This document shows positions 50,582-60,431 of a stretch of 64,000 nucleotides of DNA, piece after piece. The stretch is from Flavobacterium tegetincola DSM 22377 (GTDB lineage Bacteria; Bacteroidota; Bacteroidia; Flavobacteriales; Flavobacteriaceae). The notes under the pieces were generated by a model. It was not told the origin of the DNA, did no database searches, and worked only from the letters and a program-made list of their open reading frames with translations. How positions within the stretch are numbered: the first letter of the stretch is position 1; every line of letters starts with the position of its first letter. A program made the translations under genes and the position numbers. Location: positions 124,001 through 188,000 of the forward strand of contig NZ_KE384386.1 in the NCBI RefSeq assembly GCF_000425485.1. The letters run 5' to 3'.

Positions 50582-50621
50582 CAAATATATATATATTTGG
50601 TAATCCAAACTGGTTAACCAA
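50582..50621. promoter_or_regulatory. palindromic divergent promoter plus hexuronate-type operator (RraA gene / PL6)
   Basis: CAAATATATATATATTTG (50582-50599) is an 18-bp perfect palindrome containing a minus-strand -7 element (50582-50589) and a plus-strand -7 element (50592-50599). Seven bp further, AAACTGGTTAACCAA (50607-50621) is the operator shared with the susC and gntR promoters. It covers the PL6 transcription start and the expected -33 region of the divergent gene, so one bound regulator could block both. Confidence 0.75.
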
Positions 50622-50634
50622 TTTAATTTTTAAT

Positions 50635-52968
50635 ATGATTGCAAATAAATTACTCTTAATTCTCTTTACTTTCTTTATAATTAATTCAAATTCAATAGAT
50701 ACAAAACAGTTTCTTGTTAAAGATAAAAAAGAATTTAACGAAGCTGTAAAAAATGCTAAACCGGGCGATGAAATTATTTTAGCAAATGGAGTTTGGAACG
50801 ATACTGAACTTGTTTTTAAACAAAAAGGAACCAAAGAACAACCAATAACACTTCGAGCAGAAGAAAATGGTAAGGTAATTTTAAGTGGTTTGTCAAATCT
50901 AAGTATTTCTGGTGAATACTTAATTATTAAAGGTCTCGTTTTTAAAAATGGCTTCACTCCTACTACTGAAGTTATTTCTTTTAGAACGAATAGTAAAAAT
51001 TTAGCCAACAATTGCCGTCTTACTGAATGTGTGATTGATAATTACAGCAATCCTGAACGCCACGAGTCGGATTATTGGATATCGGTTTACGGAAAAAATA
51101 ATCGAATCGACCACAACCACATAGAAGGTAAGCGAAATTTAGGTGTAACAATGGCAGTTCGCTTAAACTCTGTTGAAAGTCAAGAAAATAACCATAGAAT
51201 TGACCATAATTACTTCGGACCACGACCTAATTTAGGTTCAAATGGTGGAGAAACGTTACGAATTGGAACGAGTCATTATTCGCTAACCAATTCTAAAACA
51301 GTTGTCGAATACAATTACTTTGACCGTTGCAACGGCGAACACGAAATCATTTCTAATAAATCAGGACAAAATACGTATCGATTCAATACTTTTTTTGAAT
51401 GTACCGGAACGTTGACCATGCGTCATGGAAGTCAAACTCATGTGGAAGGAAACGTTTTTATTGGAAACAATAAACCCAATACAGGAGGAATTCGTGTTAT
51501 TAATGGACAACAAACAGTGATTGACAACTATTTAATCGGATTGACAGGTTATCGTTTTAGAGGTGCTTTTGTAATAATGAATGGAGTTCCTAATTCAACC
51601 ATCAACCGATACCATCAAGTAAAAGATGCCGTTGTTAAAAATAACACGTTTGTAGATTGCGATTATATTCAATTTTGTGCAGGAAGCGATGCAGAACGAA
51701 GCGCTACTCCAGAAACATCGTTCTTTGAAAATAATGTGGTTTTCAATCAAAAACGTGATTCTGTTTTCACTATTTATGATGACATCAGTGGAATTACTTT
51801 CGAAAAAAATATAATTTCTCCAAACGTTATTACTGGAATTGACAACGGTTTCAAGAAGTCAAAAATGACTTTAGTAAAAAACAAAATGGGTTATTTAGTC
51901 CCAAAATCCAAGGACATTAAAAAATTATTTGAAGTTAATAAAGATATTGCCACTAAAGAAAACACAGGTGCTAGCTGGTATTCGAAAGCGTATAAAGATG
52001 TTGCATTCAACTCGGGTAAAATCATAAAAGTTGCAGCTGGAATCAATACTTTATTTGATGCCGTAAAAGATTCCAATCCTGGTGATATTATTGAATTGAC
52101 TTCATCCGAAGTTTATTTGGTTACCAAAACAATTTCACTGCAACATCCTATTACTATAAAAAGTACTTTGGATAAAAAACCAACACTTTTGTTCGAAAAG
52201 AAATCCTTTTTTCAAATTGAAAATGGCGGAAGTCTTTCCTTAGATGGCGTAATTATTGACGGTAAAGAATCTCCTGATTATGCTGGAAATGCTGTAATTA
52301 CGACTAGTAAATATTCAATGACGCACAATTACACGATTCATATTAACAACTGTGTTTTTCAAAATTTAGATGTTAATCATACGTTCGATGTAATTCAAGT
52401 ATTTAAAAATACGTTTGCAGATGAAATCAAAATTGAAAATTCAACATTCAAAAATATCAATGGAAACATCATGCTTTCTGATAAAGAAATTGACGATATT
52501 GGGGTTTACAATGCAGAAAATGTGATTTTGAAAAACAATATTTTTACAAACATTCAAGGTGCTGTTTTAAATTTATACCGTGGAGGAACGGACGAAAGTA
52601 CGTTTGGACCCTATATAGAAGTGGACCATTGCGTTTTCAATAATGTAGGCTTTGGAAAAAGAAACAAAACGGAAAGCAGTATTTCCACTTATGGCGTTCA
52701 GGTAAATTACATTAAAAACTCTATTTTTGAAAATTGCAAACCCGTTAAAATGTATTTAGTAGTAGGCGAACCAATTGTTGAAATTGAAAATACAAATTTC
52801 TACAAAACAGCCGATATGCAAATCACAGGTGATCAAAAATTCAATACAAACAATATTACTAAAATAAATCCAAATTTTGAATCAGATGCTTCATTTAAGC
52901 TGAACCAAAATTCTCCTTTAAAAGGAAAAGCGACAGACGGATTAGATATTGGTTTACTTTCAAAATAA
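50635..52968 (+). CDS. polysaccharide lyase family 6 alginate lyase
   Basis: 777 residues with a signal peptide (1-21). Two parallel beta-helix domains are visible (about 30-400 and 440-770). The first has the PL6 active-site blocks NGGETLRIG (N203, R208) and TMRHG (R263, H264), and FIGNNKPNTGGIRVINGQQT further on. PL6 enzymes cleave alginate by beta-elimination, many preferring MG or G-rich stretches. The signal lacks a lipobox, so the enzyme is periplasmic or secreted. It starts the PL6-PL17-kdgF operon, 6 bp before PL17, with a regulated promoter. Confidence 0.94.
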   Translation: MIANKLLLILFTFFIINSNSIDTKQFLVKDKKEFNEAVKNAKPGDEIILANGVWNDTELVFKQKGTKEQPITLRAEENGKVILSGLSNLSISGEYLIIKGLVFKNGFTPTTEVISFRTNSKNLANNCRLTECVIDNYSNPERHESDYWISVYGKNNRIDHNHIEGKRNLGVTMAVRLNSVESQENNHRIDHNYFGPRPNLGSNGGETLRIGTSHYSLTNSKTVVEYNYFDRCNGEHEIISNKSGQNTYRFNTFFECTGTLTMRHGSQTHVEGNVFIGNNKPNTGGIRVINGQQTVIDNYLIGLTGYRFRGAFVIMNGVPNSTINRYHQVKDAVVKNNTFVDCDYIQFCAGSDAERSATPETSFFENNVVFNQKRDSVFTIYDDISGITFEKNIISPNVITGIDNGFKKSKMTLVKNKMGYLVPKSKDIKKLFEVNKDIATKENTGASWYSKAYKDVAFNSGKIIKVAAGINTLFDAVKDSNPGDIIELTSSEVYLVTKTISLQHPITIKSTLDKKPTLLFEKKSFFQIENGGSLSLDGVIIDGKESPDYAGNAVITTSKYSMTHNYTIHINNCVFQNLDVNHTFDVIQVFKNTFADEIKIENSTFKNINGNIMLSDKEIDDIGVYNAENVILKNNIFTNIQGAVLNLYRGGTDESTFGPYIEVDHCVFNNVGFGKRNKTESSISTYGVQVNYIKNSIFENCKPVKMYLVVGEPIVEIENTNFYKTADMQITGDQKFNTNNITKINPNFESDASFKLNQNSPLKGKATDGLDIGLLSK

Positions 52969-52974
52969 AAAATA

Positions 52975-55236
52975 ATGATTGTTTTTAAAAATATAATTAC
53001 CACATCTGCTTTTGTACTTTGTTGCTTATTTGGTATTCAAACTAAAGCTCAAAATCACCCCAATTTGATATTGACGAAGGCAAGTGTGGCAGAAATGAGA
53101 AGTCAACTCGGAAAAGTAGCACTTTTTGACAAAAGTCTTGCAGATGCAAAAACTGAAGTTGATGCTGTTATTTTGATAGGAATTATTGTGCCGATTCCGA
53201 AAGATATGGCGGGAGGTTTCACACATGAACAGCATAAAAAAAATTATACGATTCTTCAAAAAGCGGGTGTTTTATATCAGTTGACACAAGATGAAAAATA
53301 TGCTGTTTACATTAAAAATATGCTTTTCGCTTATGCAAAAATGTATCCTACTTTACCTTTACATCCACAAGAACGCTCCTATGCGAGAGGAAAATTATTC
53401 TGGCAAGCCTTAAACGACGCCAATTGGTTGGTTTATGTAAGTCAATCATACGATTGTGTTTATGACTATTTATCTAAGAAAGACCGCATCTATTTGGAGA
53501 AAAACTTATTCAAACCTTTTGCTTCATTTTTATCTGAAGGCTCGCCACAATTTTTCAATAGAATTCACAACCACAGTACTTGGGGAAATGTAGCCGTTGG
53601 TATGATTGGTCTGGTAATGAATGATGAAAAATATGTTGATTATGCCTTGAATGGTTTAAAAATAGATAACATAAATCCAAATGCTAAAGACAATGACGGT
53701 GGGTTTATTAAAGTGGCAGGACAAAAAACGGGCTTTTTAGCCAACCTTGACGACCCGTTTTCACCTGATGGTTATTATACAGAAGGACCATATTACCAGC
53801 GTTATGCAATGTATCCCTTTATGACTTTTGCGGTAGCGCTGCAAAATAACCGACCTGATTTAGAAATATTTGACCATAAAAATGGCGTACTTATCAAAGC
53901 CGTTTACGCTTTACTGAATTTAACCAACTTCAATGGAGAGTTTTTCCCTTTGAATGACGCTCAAAAAGGAATGTCCATTTATTCTAAAGAATTAGTAACC
54001 GCTGTAGATATTGCATACTATTTCGGGAATAAAGACACTTCCCTCCTTTCGGTAGCTGCAAAACAAGGAAGAGTACAATTGGATGATGCCGGTTTCGCTG
54101 TTGCAAAAGCGATTCAGGAAAAAAAGCAAACTCCATTTATAAAAAAATCCCTGAATTTATCAGATGGTTCAGATGGAACACAAGGTGGAATCGGTATTTT
54201 ACGTGCTCAAAAAGGCAGCGATGATTTTAGTTTGGTTTTAAAATACTGTTCACAAGGTTTGAGTCATGGGCATTACGACAAACTTTCGTTTTCTTTTTAT
54301 AACAATGAAAATGAGATTTATCAAGATTACGGATTGGCTCGTTTTGTAAATATTGATCAAAAAAATGGCGGAGGTTATTTGAAAGAAAATAATTCTTGGG
54401 CCAAACAAACCATCGCTCATAATACAATTACGCAAGACGAAACTTCTCATTTTGACAATGATTTTGAAACGGGAAGTAAGTTTGCATCCGAACTAATTTA
54501 TTTTGACAGCAGTAATCCAAAACAACAAGTAATTTGCAGCAAAGAAACTAATGCTTATCCTGATACCGAATTAAAACGTACCATGGCATTGTTAACGCTA
54601 GAAAATTTTGAAAACCCAATTTTGATTGATTTATTTTCTATTACTTCGAAATCAACCCATCAATATGATTTACCTTATTATTATTTAGGTCAAATGATTG
54701 ATGCTAATTTCAAATATGAAACTCCAACAGTATTAGAACCTTTGGGAACTAAATTTGGGTACCAACATTTATGGAAAGTAGGTCATTCCACTTTGGAAAA
54801 AAATGAAACCACTCAGCTAACATGGCTTTCCAATTCGAAATTCAAGACAATAACAGCTGCATCTAAAAGTGGCGATGAAGTTATTTTTGCGAAAATTGGA
54901 GCCAACGACCCAAAATTCAATTTACGAAACAACCCAGCAATTATTTTCCGAAGAAAAAATGCCAAAGACACACGATTCTTAACAATTACAGAAACACATG
55001 GAAGTTATAGTCCAGTTACTGAAAGCGCTAAAAATGCATTCAGCAGTATTAAAGAATTGAAAATAATCCATGAAGACGAAAATTATGTGGTTGTTTCAAT
55101 TTTAGATAAAAAAGACAAGAGTACACTCGTATTTTTAACGACAAGTAAAGCAGAATCAACTACAAAACATAATCTGACTATTGATACTAAAGAGTATGAA
55201 TGGACGGGAACATTATTAATTAAAACTTTAGAATAA
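52975..55236 (+). CDS. polysaccharide lyase family 17 oligoalginate lyase
   Basis: 753 residues with a signal peptide (1-25, ending TKAQ). The alginate-lyase alpha-toroid (about 40-370) carries RIHNHSTWGN (N199, H200) and YYTEGPYYQRY (Tyr273/274), the residue types used in PL17 catalysis. The C-terminal heparinase II/III-like beta-sheet domain (about 395-750) has GLSHGHYDKLSFSFY, with His residues for metal binding and catalysis. Such enzymes act exolytically on oligoalginates in the periplasm and release unsaturated monouronates. kdgF follows after 1 bp, consistent with immediate use of this product. Confidence 0.94.
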   Translation: MIVFKNIITTSAFVLCCLFGIQTKAQNHPNLILTKASVAEMRSQLGKVALFDKSLADAKTEVDAVILIGIIVPIPKDMAGGFTHEQHKKNYTILQKAGVLYQLTQDEKYAVYIKNMLFAYAKMYPTLPLHPQERSYARGKLFWQALNDANWLVYVSQSYDCVYDYLSKKDRIYLEKNLFKPFASFLSEGSPQFFNRIHNHSTWGNVAVGMIGLVMNDEKYVDYALNGLKIDNINPNAKDNDGGFIKVAGQKTGFLANLDDPFSPDGYYTEGPYYQRYAMYPFMTFAVALQNNRPDLEIFDHKNGVLIKAVYALLNLTNFNGEFFPLNDAQKGMSIYSKELVTAVDIAYYFGNKDTSLLSVAAKQGRVQLDDAGFAVAKAIQEKKQTPFIKKSLNLSDGSDGTQGGIGILRAQKGSDDFSLVLKYCSQGLSHGHYDKLSFSFYNNENEIYQDYGLARFVNIDQKNGGGYLKENNSWAKQTIAHNTITQDETSHFDNDFETGSKFASELIYFDSSNPKQQVICSKETNAYPDTELKRTMALLTLENFENPILIDLFSITSKSTHQYDLPYYYLGQMIDANFKYETPTVLEPLGTKFGYQHLWKVGHSTLEKNETTQLTWLSNSKFKTITAASKSGDEVIFAKIGANDPKFNLRNNPAIIFRRKNAKDTRFLTITETHGSYSPVTESAKNAFSSIKELKIIHEDENYVVVSILDKKDKSTLVFLTTSKAESTTKHNLTIDTKEYEWTGTLLIKTLE

Positions 55237-55237
55237 T

Positions 55238-55585
55238 ATGATCACATTTGGAGCAAGTAAAGCGTTTATTATAGGAGACGAAATGGAATGGGAAACCGTT
55301 GGCGATGGCGTGAAAAGAAAAATAATGGGTTATGACGACACCATAATGTTGGTAAATGTCGACTTTAAAAAAGGTAGTATCGGTCCGATACACCAACATT
55401 ATCATGCTCAAGTTACTTATGTAGTTAGTGGACAATTTGAAGTTACAGTTGGCAAAGAAACGAAACTCTTAAAAGCAGGCGACTGTTTTTATATCGAACC
55501 TCACATAATGCATGGAGCAGTTTGCCAAGAAGACGGAATGTTAGTGGATGTTTTTAGTCCCATTCGAGAAGATTTCATGCAGTAA
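55238..55585 (+). CDS. kdgF: KdgF-type cupin, unsaturated uronate linearisation
   Basis: 115 residues, one cupin barrel, no signal peptide visible. Metal ligands are likely in IHQHYHAQVTYVVSG (H52, H54, and Gln58) and IMHG (H92). This is the size and motif pattern of KdgF, which converts 4,5-unsaturated uronates from alginate or pectin into 4-deoxy-L-erythro-5-hexoseulose uronate (DEH). It starts 1 bp after the PL17 stop, so the monomer-forming and ring-opening enzymes are made together. Without a signal peptide it should act in the cytoplasm. Confidence 0.93.
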   Translation: MITFGASKAFIIGDEMEWETVGDGVKRKIMGYDDTIMLVNVDFKKGSIGPIHQHYHAQVTYVVSGQFEVTVGKETKLLKAGDCFYIEPHIMHGAVCQEDGMLVDVFSPIREDFMQ

Positions 55586-55785
55586 AAAAGACAGATTTTT
55601 AAAATTTGTTTATAAATCATTTCATTAGAGATAATCCTCACAATTATTTCTTTTGGAGTGATTTTTTTTTGCTGTTTATGATTTTAAATTACCAATTAGA
55701 CAATAAATACGCTTTAAAATAACAGTATCATAAAAAATTACAGTAAAAAAATATATTATTTATTTTTTAGATCCAAATTTTAATA

Positions 55786-55828
55786 TATATTTGTGAAACC
55801 AAACTGGTTCACCAATTTGGTTTACCAA
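55786..55828 (+). promoter_or_regulatory. susC promoter with tandem hexuronate-type operators
   Basis: The -7 element TATATTTG (55786-55793) is followed 7 bp later by AAAC and two head-to-tail copies of TGGTTNACCAA (55805-55815 and 55818-55828), 13 bp apart. Each copy is a near-palindrome. The element-to-operator spacing equals that at PL6. This is the best-preserved operator in the locus. Confidence 0.78.
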
Positions 55829-55856
55829 AAAATAATAACCAACCAATACCAAAAAA

Positions 55857-58800
55857 ATGCAGTTAAAATCAAAAATTTCAATTATTGTTATGCTCTTTTT
55901 TAGTGTAGCACTTTTTGCACAGGAAAACTTTACACTGACAGGCACTGTGATTTCTAAATCAGACAACATGACTTTGCCTGGTGTAAATGTCATTGTGGTC
56001 AGTTCAAAGGTAAATGCAGTTACTGATATCGATGGGAAGTTTCAAATTCTTGTAAAAGAAGGAGATGTTATTCAATTGACGTATATCGGTTACGAAACAA
56101 AACTTGTTCCCATTTTGAATAAATCCGCAATCGATGTAGTACTCGTGGACATTGCAAATAACTTAGATGAAGTGGTTGTAATTGGTTATGGTTCCCAGAA
56201 AAAGAGCCATTTAACCGGTGCCATTTCAAAATTAACCAATGAAAAATTAGATCAAGTAACCGTTTCACGGGTCGAAGACGCGTTAATCGGTAAGATTTCG
56301 GGTGTAAATATTCAAGCTACCAATGCAGAAGCAGGTGCCGCTCCTACAATTACAATTAGAGGAGTTGGATCTATAACTGCTGATTCTGGACCTGCTGTAG
56401 TTGTAGACGGTATAATTGTAAGTTCTGATTTTCTTGGAAATATGAACATGAATGATATTGAATCTTTTGAAGTTTTAAAAGATGCTGCATCTGCTGCAAT
56501 ATATGGTAGTGAAGGTGCAAATGGTGTAATTCTTATTACTACAAAAAGTGGTAAAGCTGGAAAAACGAAATATTCTTACGAAACCTATACAGGACGAAAG
56601 GAAGCATTTGGTAGTAAAAACTATAGCAAAAGCGTTAAGGATTGGGCTGAATTTGAATTAGCAGAATCAGGTTCACTTTCAGAAACAACACAGTACATGC
56701 AATTGTTATCTACCGCAACTGGAACTGATCGCGATTGGCAAGATGTATTTTTTGATGGCGGAAATATTACCAGTCACTCCTTTGCTGCTAGAGGTGGAAC
56801 TTCAGATACAAAATTTAGTACTTCATTACGCTACTTACATGACGAAGGAGTGGTTTTAACTGACGATTATAAATCGTATACTGCTAGAATTAAAGTAGAT
56901 ACTAAACTTAACAGTAAACTTGATTTTGGAATTAATTTTGCACCTTCTTACACTAAGAGAAGAGCATTGCCAACGTCCATTCACAATCCATTAAGACAAG
57001 CGCCGTGGTTGCCTATTTATCACACTGCAGAAACGCTTCAATTTATCAATACTAGCAACTATCCAAATGTTGGAATTGGAGATTATTTTATTGAAGATCA
57101 TTTACTATCTCTTGATTTAGATGGAAATGGATCGTCAACCAGACCTCGAACTACAGGAGATGCAAATCCTTACGCTCAATATGTGGAAAGAGAACATTAT
57201 GAAACTGAAACTACCATGTTAGGATCTACTTACTTAAGCTATGAAATTATAAAAGGTTTAGTAGCCAAGTCCTCGCTAGGAATTACTTTTGACCATAGAG
57301 AACGATCAAGATGGGATGGAACCAAACACCACTCAGCAGGTGCTTCTAGAGCAAATTACTTCCAAGAAAACAGATACCGTCTAAGAATTATCTCTGACAA
57401 TACTTTAAATTACACTAAAACGTTTAATAATCACGATTTCGATATTTTAGCAGGAATCACCGCTCAAACAAGACGATCTGAATCCACTGCTATTAATGGC
57501 TCCGGCTTTAAAAATGATTTGTTAAAAAATATTATGGGAGCTGACCCAACAACTATTACTGGTGCAGAGGTCAATACTGTCTTAAATAAAGTGGGCTATT
57601 TTGGGAGAATAAATTATGCCTTTGACAACAAATATTTATTGAGTGCATCATTTAGAAGAGATGGAAGTTCCGTTTTTGGTTCAAATTCAAAATATGGTAA
57701 TTTCCCGTCTATTTCGGCAGGTTGGAACATTGCTAAAGAAAACTTCATGAGAGAAAACCCCGTTTTCAATAGTTTAAAATTTAGAGCAAGTTATGGTTTT
57801 ACAGGTTCAGAAAACTTTAATGTTGGAAGTGATGTCATTAACGCTTGGCCTTATTTATCTCTACTTGGAAATACGAACGCGATAGTTGATGGAAATCTTG
57901 CCACTGGTTTTTCACCGTTAAATATTGCAAATACTTTATTGCAATGGGAAGCTTCTCAGGAATATACGCTTGGTGTTGATTTTGGTATCTTAAAAAATAA
58001 AATTTCAGGATCCTTCAATTATTATAAGAGAACAAGTGATAACTTACTTTTGGAAAATCCAGTGTCATACGTTACCGGATTTGATTTTGGAATCATTAAT
58101 TTAGGAGAAGTCGTTAACTCCGGTTTGGAATTAGACATTACTACAAAAAACATTTCGACACCTAATTTTTCTTGGACTTCCACATTGGTTGCTTCTACAA
58201 ATAAAAATGAATTAACATCCTTTGGTGATTCGGATGGAGCGCTTCTAGAGGACAATTACGGAAGAAATTCACAATGGATTAATTTGGTTGGCAACCCAAT
58301 ATCTTCTTTTTACGGATACGTAGTTGACGATGAATTTCCAAACACTTATTGGACCTCGCCTTACTTCCCCATCGCTGGTAAATCGCAAGATGTAATTGTA
58401 AAAGATTTAAATGGCGACGGAATAATTACCAATGCAGATAAAACTATTTTAGGAAATCCTTATCCTGAATTGGTTTGGAGTTTTACAAATGAATTTAAGT
58501 ACAAAAGTTTTGATTTTAGCATAATGATTCAAGGGAGTCATGGTGCAGAAGTTAAAAATGTAGGCGACGAATACTTTTACTCGGAATGGCTTGGAGCAAC
58601 CATCAGTCCAGCTCAAATGGTTGCCGATGGAGTTGTTTCTGACGCGTCCTTTGTTCAAGCGCGAGTATTAACAAATGACATTGTTCAAAGTGCTGGCTAT
58701 TTTTCATTGCGTAATATAAATATTGGATACAATCTGCCAGCTGCTACAGCGGCAAAAATTGGCTTAAGTGGCGTACGAATTTATGCAACAGGACAAAATT

Positions 58801-58940
58801 TACTTTACATTACAGACAAAGGATACAACGGTTTTAATCCTGAATTTGTAGACGATAGTAATCCAAGAGCTTACGGAGCACAAAGAGGTGGAACACCATT
58901 ATTTAGAACTACATCACTTGGTTTAAACATTAACTTTTAA
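55857..58940 (+). CDS. SusC/RagA-type TonB-dependent receptor for alginate oligomers
   Basis: 1027 residues with a signal peptide (1-22, ending LFAQ). A carboxypeptidase-regulatory-like domain (about 25-105, FTLTGTVISKSDNMTLPGVNV) precedes the plug (about 110-235, with VVVIGYGSQKKSHLTGAISKL, VDGIIV and the GSEGANGVILITTKSGK block) and a long beta-barrel ending in a C-terminal Phe. The periplasmic STN domain is absent, so it is a pure transporter rather than a signal transducer. With SusD it should import alginate oligosaccharides using TonB energy. First gene of the SusC-SusD-PKD-PL7 operon. Confidence 0.95.
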   Translation: MQLKSKISIIVMLFFSVALFAQENFTLTGTVISKSDNMTLPGVNVIVVSSKVNAVTDIDGKFQILVKEGDVIQLTYIGYETKLVPILNKSAIDVVLVDIANNLDEVVVIGYGSQKKSHLTGAISKLTNEKLDQVTVSRVEDALIGKISGVNIQATNAEAGAAPTITIRGVGSITADSGPAVVVDGIIVSSDFLGNMNMNDIESFEVLKDAASAAIYGSEGANGVILITTKSGKAGKTKYSYETYTGRKEAFGSKNYSKSVKDWAEFELAESGSLSETTQYMQLLSTATGTDRDWQDVFFDGGNITSHSFAARGGTSDTKFSTSLRYLHDEGVVLTDDYKSYTARIKVDTKLNSKLDFGINFAPSYTKRRALPTSIHNPLRQAPWLPIYHTAETLQFINTSNYPNVGIGDYFIEDHLLSLDLDGNGSSTRPRTTGDANPYAQYVEREHYETETTMLGSTYLSYEIIKGLVAKSSLGITFDHRERSRWDGTKHHSAGASRANYFQENRYRLRIISDNTLNYTKTFNNHDFDILAGITAQTRRSESTAINGSGFKNDLLKNIMGADPTTITGAEVNTVLNKVGYFGRINYAFDNKYLLSASFRRDGSSVFGSNSKYGNFPSISAGWNIAKENFMRENPVFNSLKFRASYGFTGSENFNVGSDVINAWPYLSLLGNTNAIVDGNLATGFSPLNIANTLLQWEASQEYTLGVDFGILKNKISGSFNYYKRTSDNLLLENPVSYVTGFDFGIINLGEVVNSGLELDITTKNISTPNFSWTSTLVASTNKNELTSFGDSDGALLEDNYGRNSQWINLVGNPISSFYGYVVDDEFPNTYWTSPYFPIAGKSQDVIVKDLNGDGIITNADKTILGNPYPELVWSFTNEFKYKSFDFSIMIQGSHGAEVKNVGDEYFYSEWLGATISPAQMVADGVVSDASFVQARVLTNDIVQSAGYFSLRNINIGYNLPAATAAKIGLSGVRIYATGQNLLYITDKGYNGFNPEFVDDSNPRAYGAQRGGTPLFRTTSLGLNINF

Positions 58941-58958
58941 ATTTAAAACACACTACTT

Positions 58959-60413
58959 ATGAAAAATATAAAATATATAATTTTAATTGCAATAGGATTT
59001 TCTGCTGTTTCGTGTGATGATTTTTTAAATCCAACACCAGATACGGTTATTGTTTCCGAAACTTACTTTAAATCAGATGCCGATTTACAAACCGGTATTA
59101 TAGGAATTTATGATGCTATTCAAGGCGTAAATGAAAATACGGTAACCAATGACGCTCGGGTCAACAGAGGTGTTATTTTAGAATATCTGTTAACGGAACA
59201 CCGGTCTGATAACACACGGTCACAAACAGTGGAAGGCTCAAGAGCTGATTTTCACAGGTATTTGGTTGACGCTAATAACATTCAATCAGAAGATTATTAT
59301 GCGTCAATGTACCAAGTTATTTTTAGAGCCAATAACATTATGACCTTCATGGATGTAGCTAATCCAGAAAATGTAGCAAAATACACAGGAGAAGCAAAAT
59401 TCTTGAGAGCATACGCTTATTTTAATTTAGTACGTTTATTTGGAGATGTTCCTTTGGTAACTGAAGTAGTTTTGGGTTCTGATAAGGAAGCATTATTTAC
59501 AAGAATCTACAAAGAAATAATCTATGCGCAAATTGTTCAAGATTTACAAGAAGCTGTAAATACTTTGGACAATAGATATAAAGGAAGAGCTTCCAAAGCA
59601 GCCGCTCAAGCCTTACTAGCAAAGGTATACATGACCAAACAAGACAAAGATTATGCTGCTGCAAAATTATTGTGTGAAGACTTAATTGCAACCAATGAAT
59701 TTCAATTACAGACTAATTTTTACGATGTTTTTTACACCGAATTAAATTCTGAAATTATTTTTGCGATCCAATATGCTTTTGGCGTTGAAACTGAAAGTCA
59801 AAGCTTTTCTGCCGAATTTACTTCCACATTACGCCAAGGAAGACAAGATGGTTTAAATATGGTAAATCAGAATCTTATTGATGATTTTGCTTCAAGTGGT
59901 GGCACGCGAACAGCAGTTTCATTTGTAACAATTGCGTCATCAGGTCGATCAGAAGTTGCAAAATTTCTTCCTCAAGGTTCAAATGTAACAACGGTTCCTC
60001 CTACTTATGGTTCCAATCCTCAAAATGCAGGAAACGACTGGATTGTCTTACGTTATGCAGATGTATTGTTAATGCATGTTGAAGCTACAATAGCTGGAGG
60101 AACAGCAACAAGCGATGCAGCAGCACTAGCTTCCTTCAATAAAGTAAAAGATCGCGCATTTCCTACTACAGCACCTAACAATATTACAAACGTGACTAAA
60201 AATCAGCTGCTGTTAGAACGAAGAGTGGAATTGGCATTTGAAAATCACCGCTTCTTTGATCTCGTACGATTTGGAGTAGCAGACAACGTATTAAGTGCAC
60301 ATGCAGCAACGATGAATTATCCAGACTATTCAGGTAGAGCACTGCTTCTTCCTATTCCAGCCAGAGAAATTAACTTAAGTGGCGGTCTATTGAGTCAAAA
60401 TCCGGGATATTAA
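58959..60413 (+). CDS. SusD/RagB-family surface glycan-binding lipoprotein
   Basis: 484 residues. The lipoprotein signal ends in AVSC (Cys19), followed by DDFLNPTPD, the usual SusD start. TPR-like helices form most of the fold: GEAKFLRAYAYFNLVRLFGDVPLV is the family hallmark, and the C-terminal LLLERRVELAFENHRFFDLVRFG block closes it. It caps the SusC barrel on the cell surface and delivers alginate oligomers. It lies 18 bp after susC. Confidence 0.96.
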   Translation: MKNIKYIILIAIGFSAVSCDDFLNPTPDTVIVSETYFKSDADLQTGIIGIYDAIQGVNENTVTNDARVNRGVILEYLLTEHRSDNTRSQTVEGSRADFHRYLVDANNIQSEDYYASMYQVIFRANNIMTFMDVANPENVAKYTGEAKFLRAYAYFNLVRLFGDVPLVTEVVLGSDKEALFTRIYKEIIYAQIVQDLQEAVNTLDNRYKGRASKAAAQALLAKVYMTKQDKDYAAAKLLCEDLIATNEFQLQTNFYDVFYTELNSEIIFAIQYAFGVETESQSFSAEFTSTLRQGRQDGLNMVNQNLIDDFASSGGTRTAVSFVTIASSGRSEVAKFLPQGSNVTTVPPTYGSNPQNAGNDWIVLRYADVLLMHVEATIAGGTATSDAAALASFNKVKDRAFPTTAPNNITNVTKNQLLLERRVELAFENHRFFDLVRFGVADNVLSAHAATMNYPDYSGRALLLPIPAREINLSGGLLSQNPGY

Positions 60414-60431
60414 TTTTTAAAAAACACATTT

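Noticed and set aside
50582-50599. AT-rich palindrome as a possible origin or recombination site
   Set aside because: Both halves are exact -7 promoter elements of two divergent genes, which explains the symmetry.
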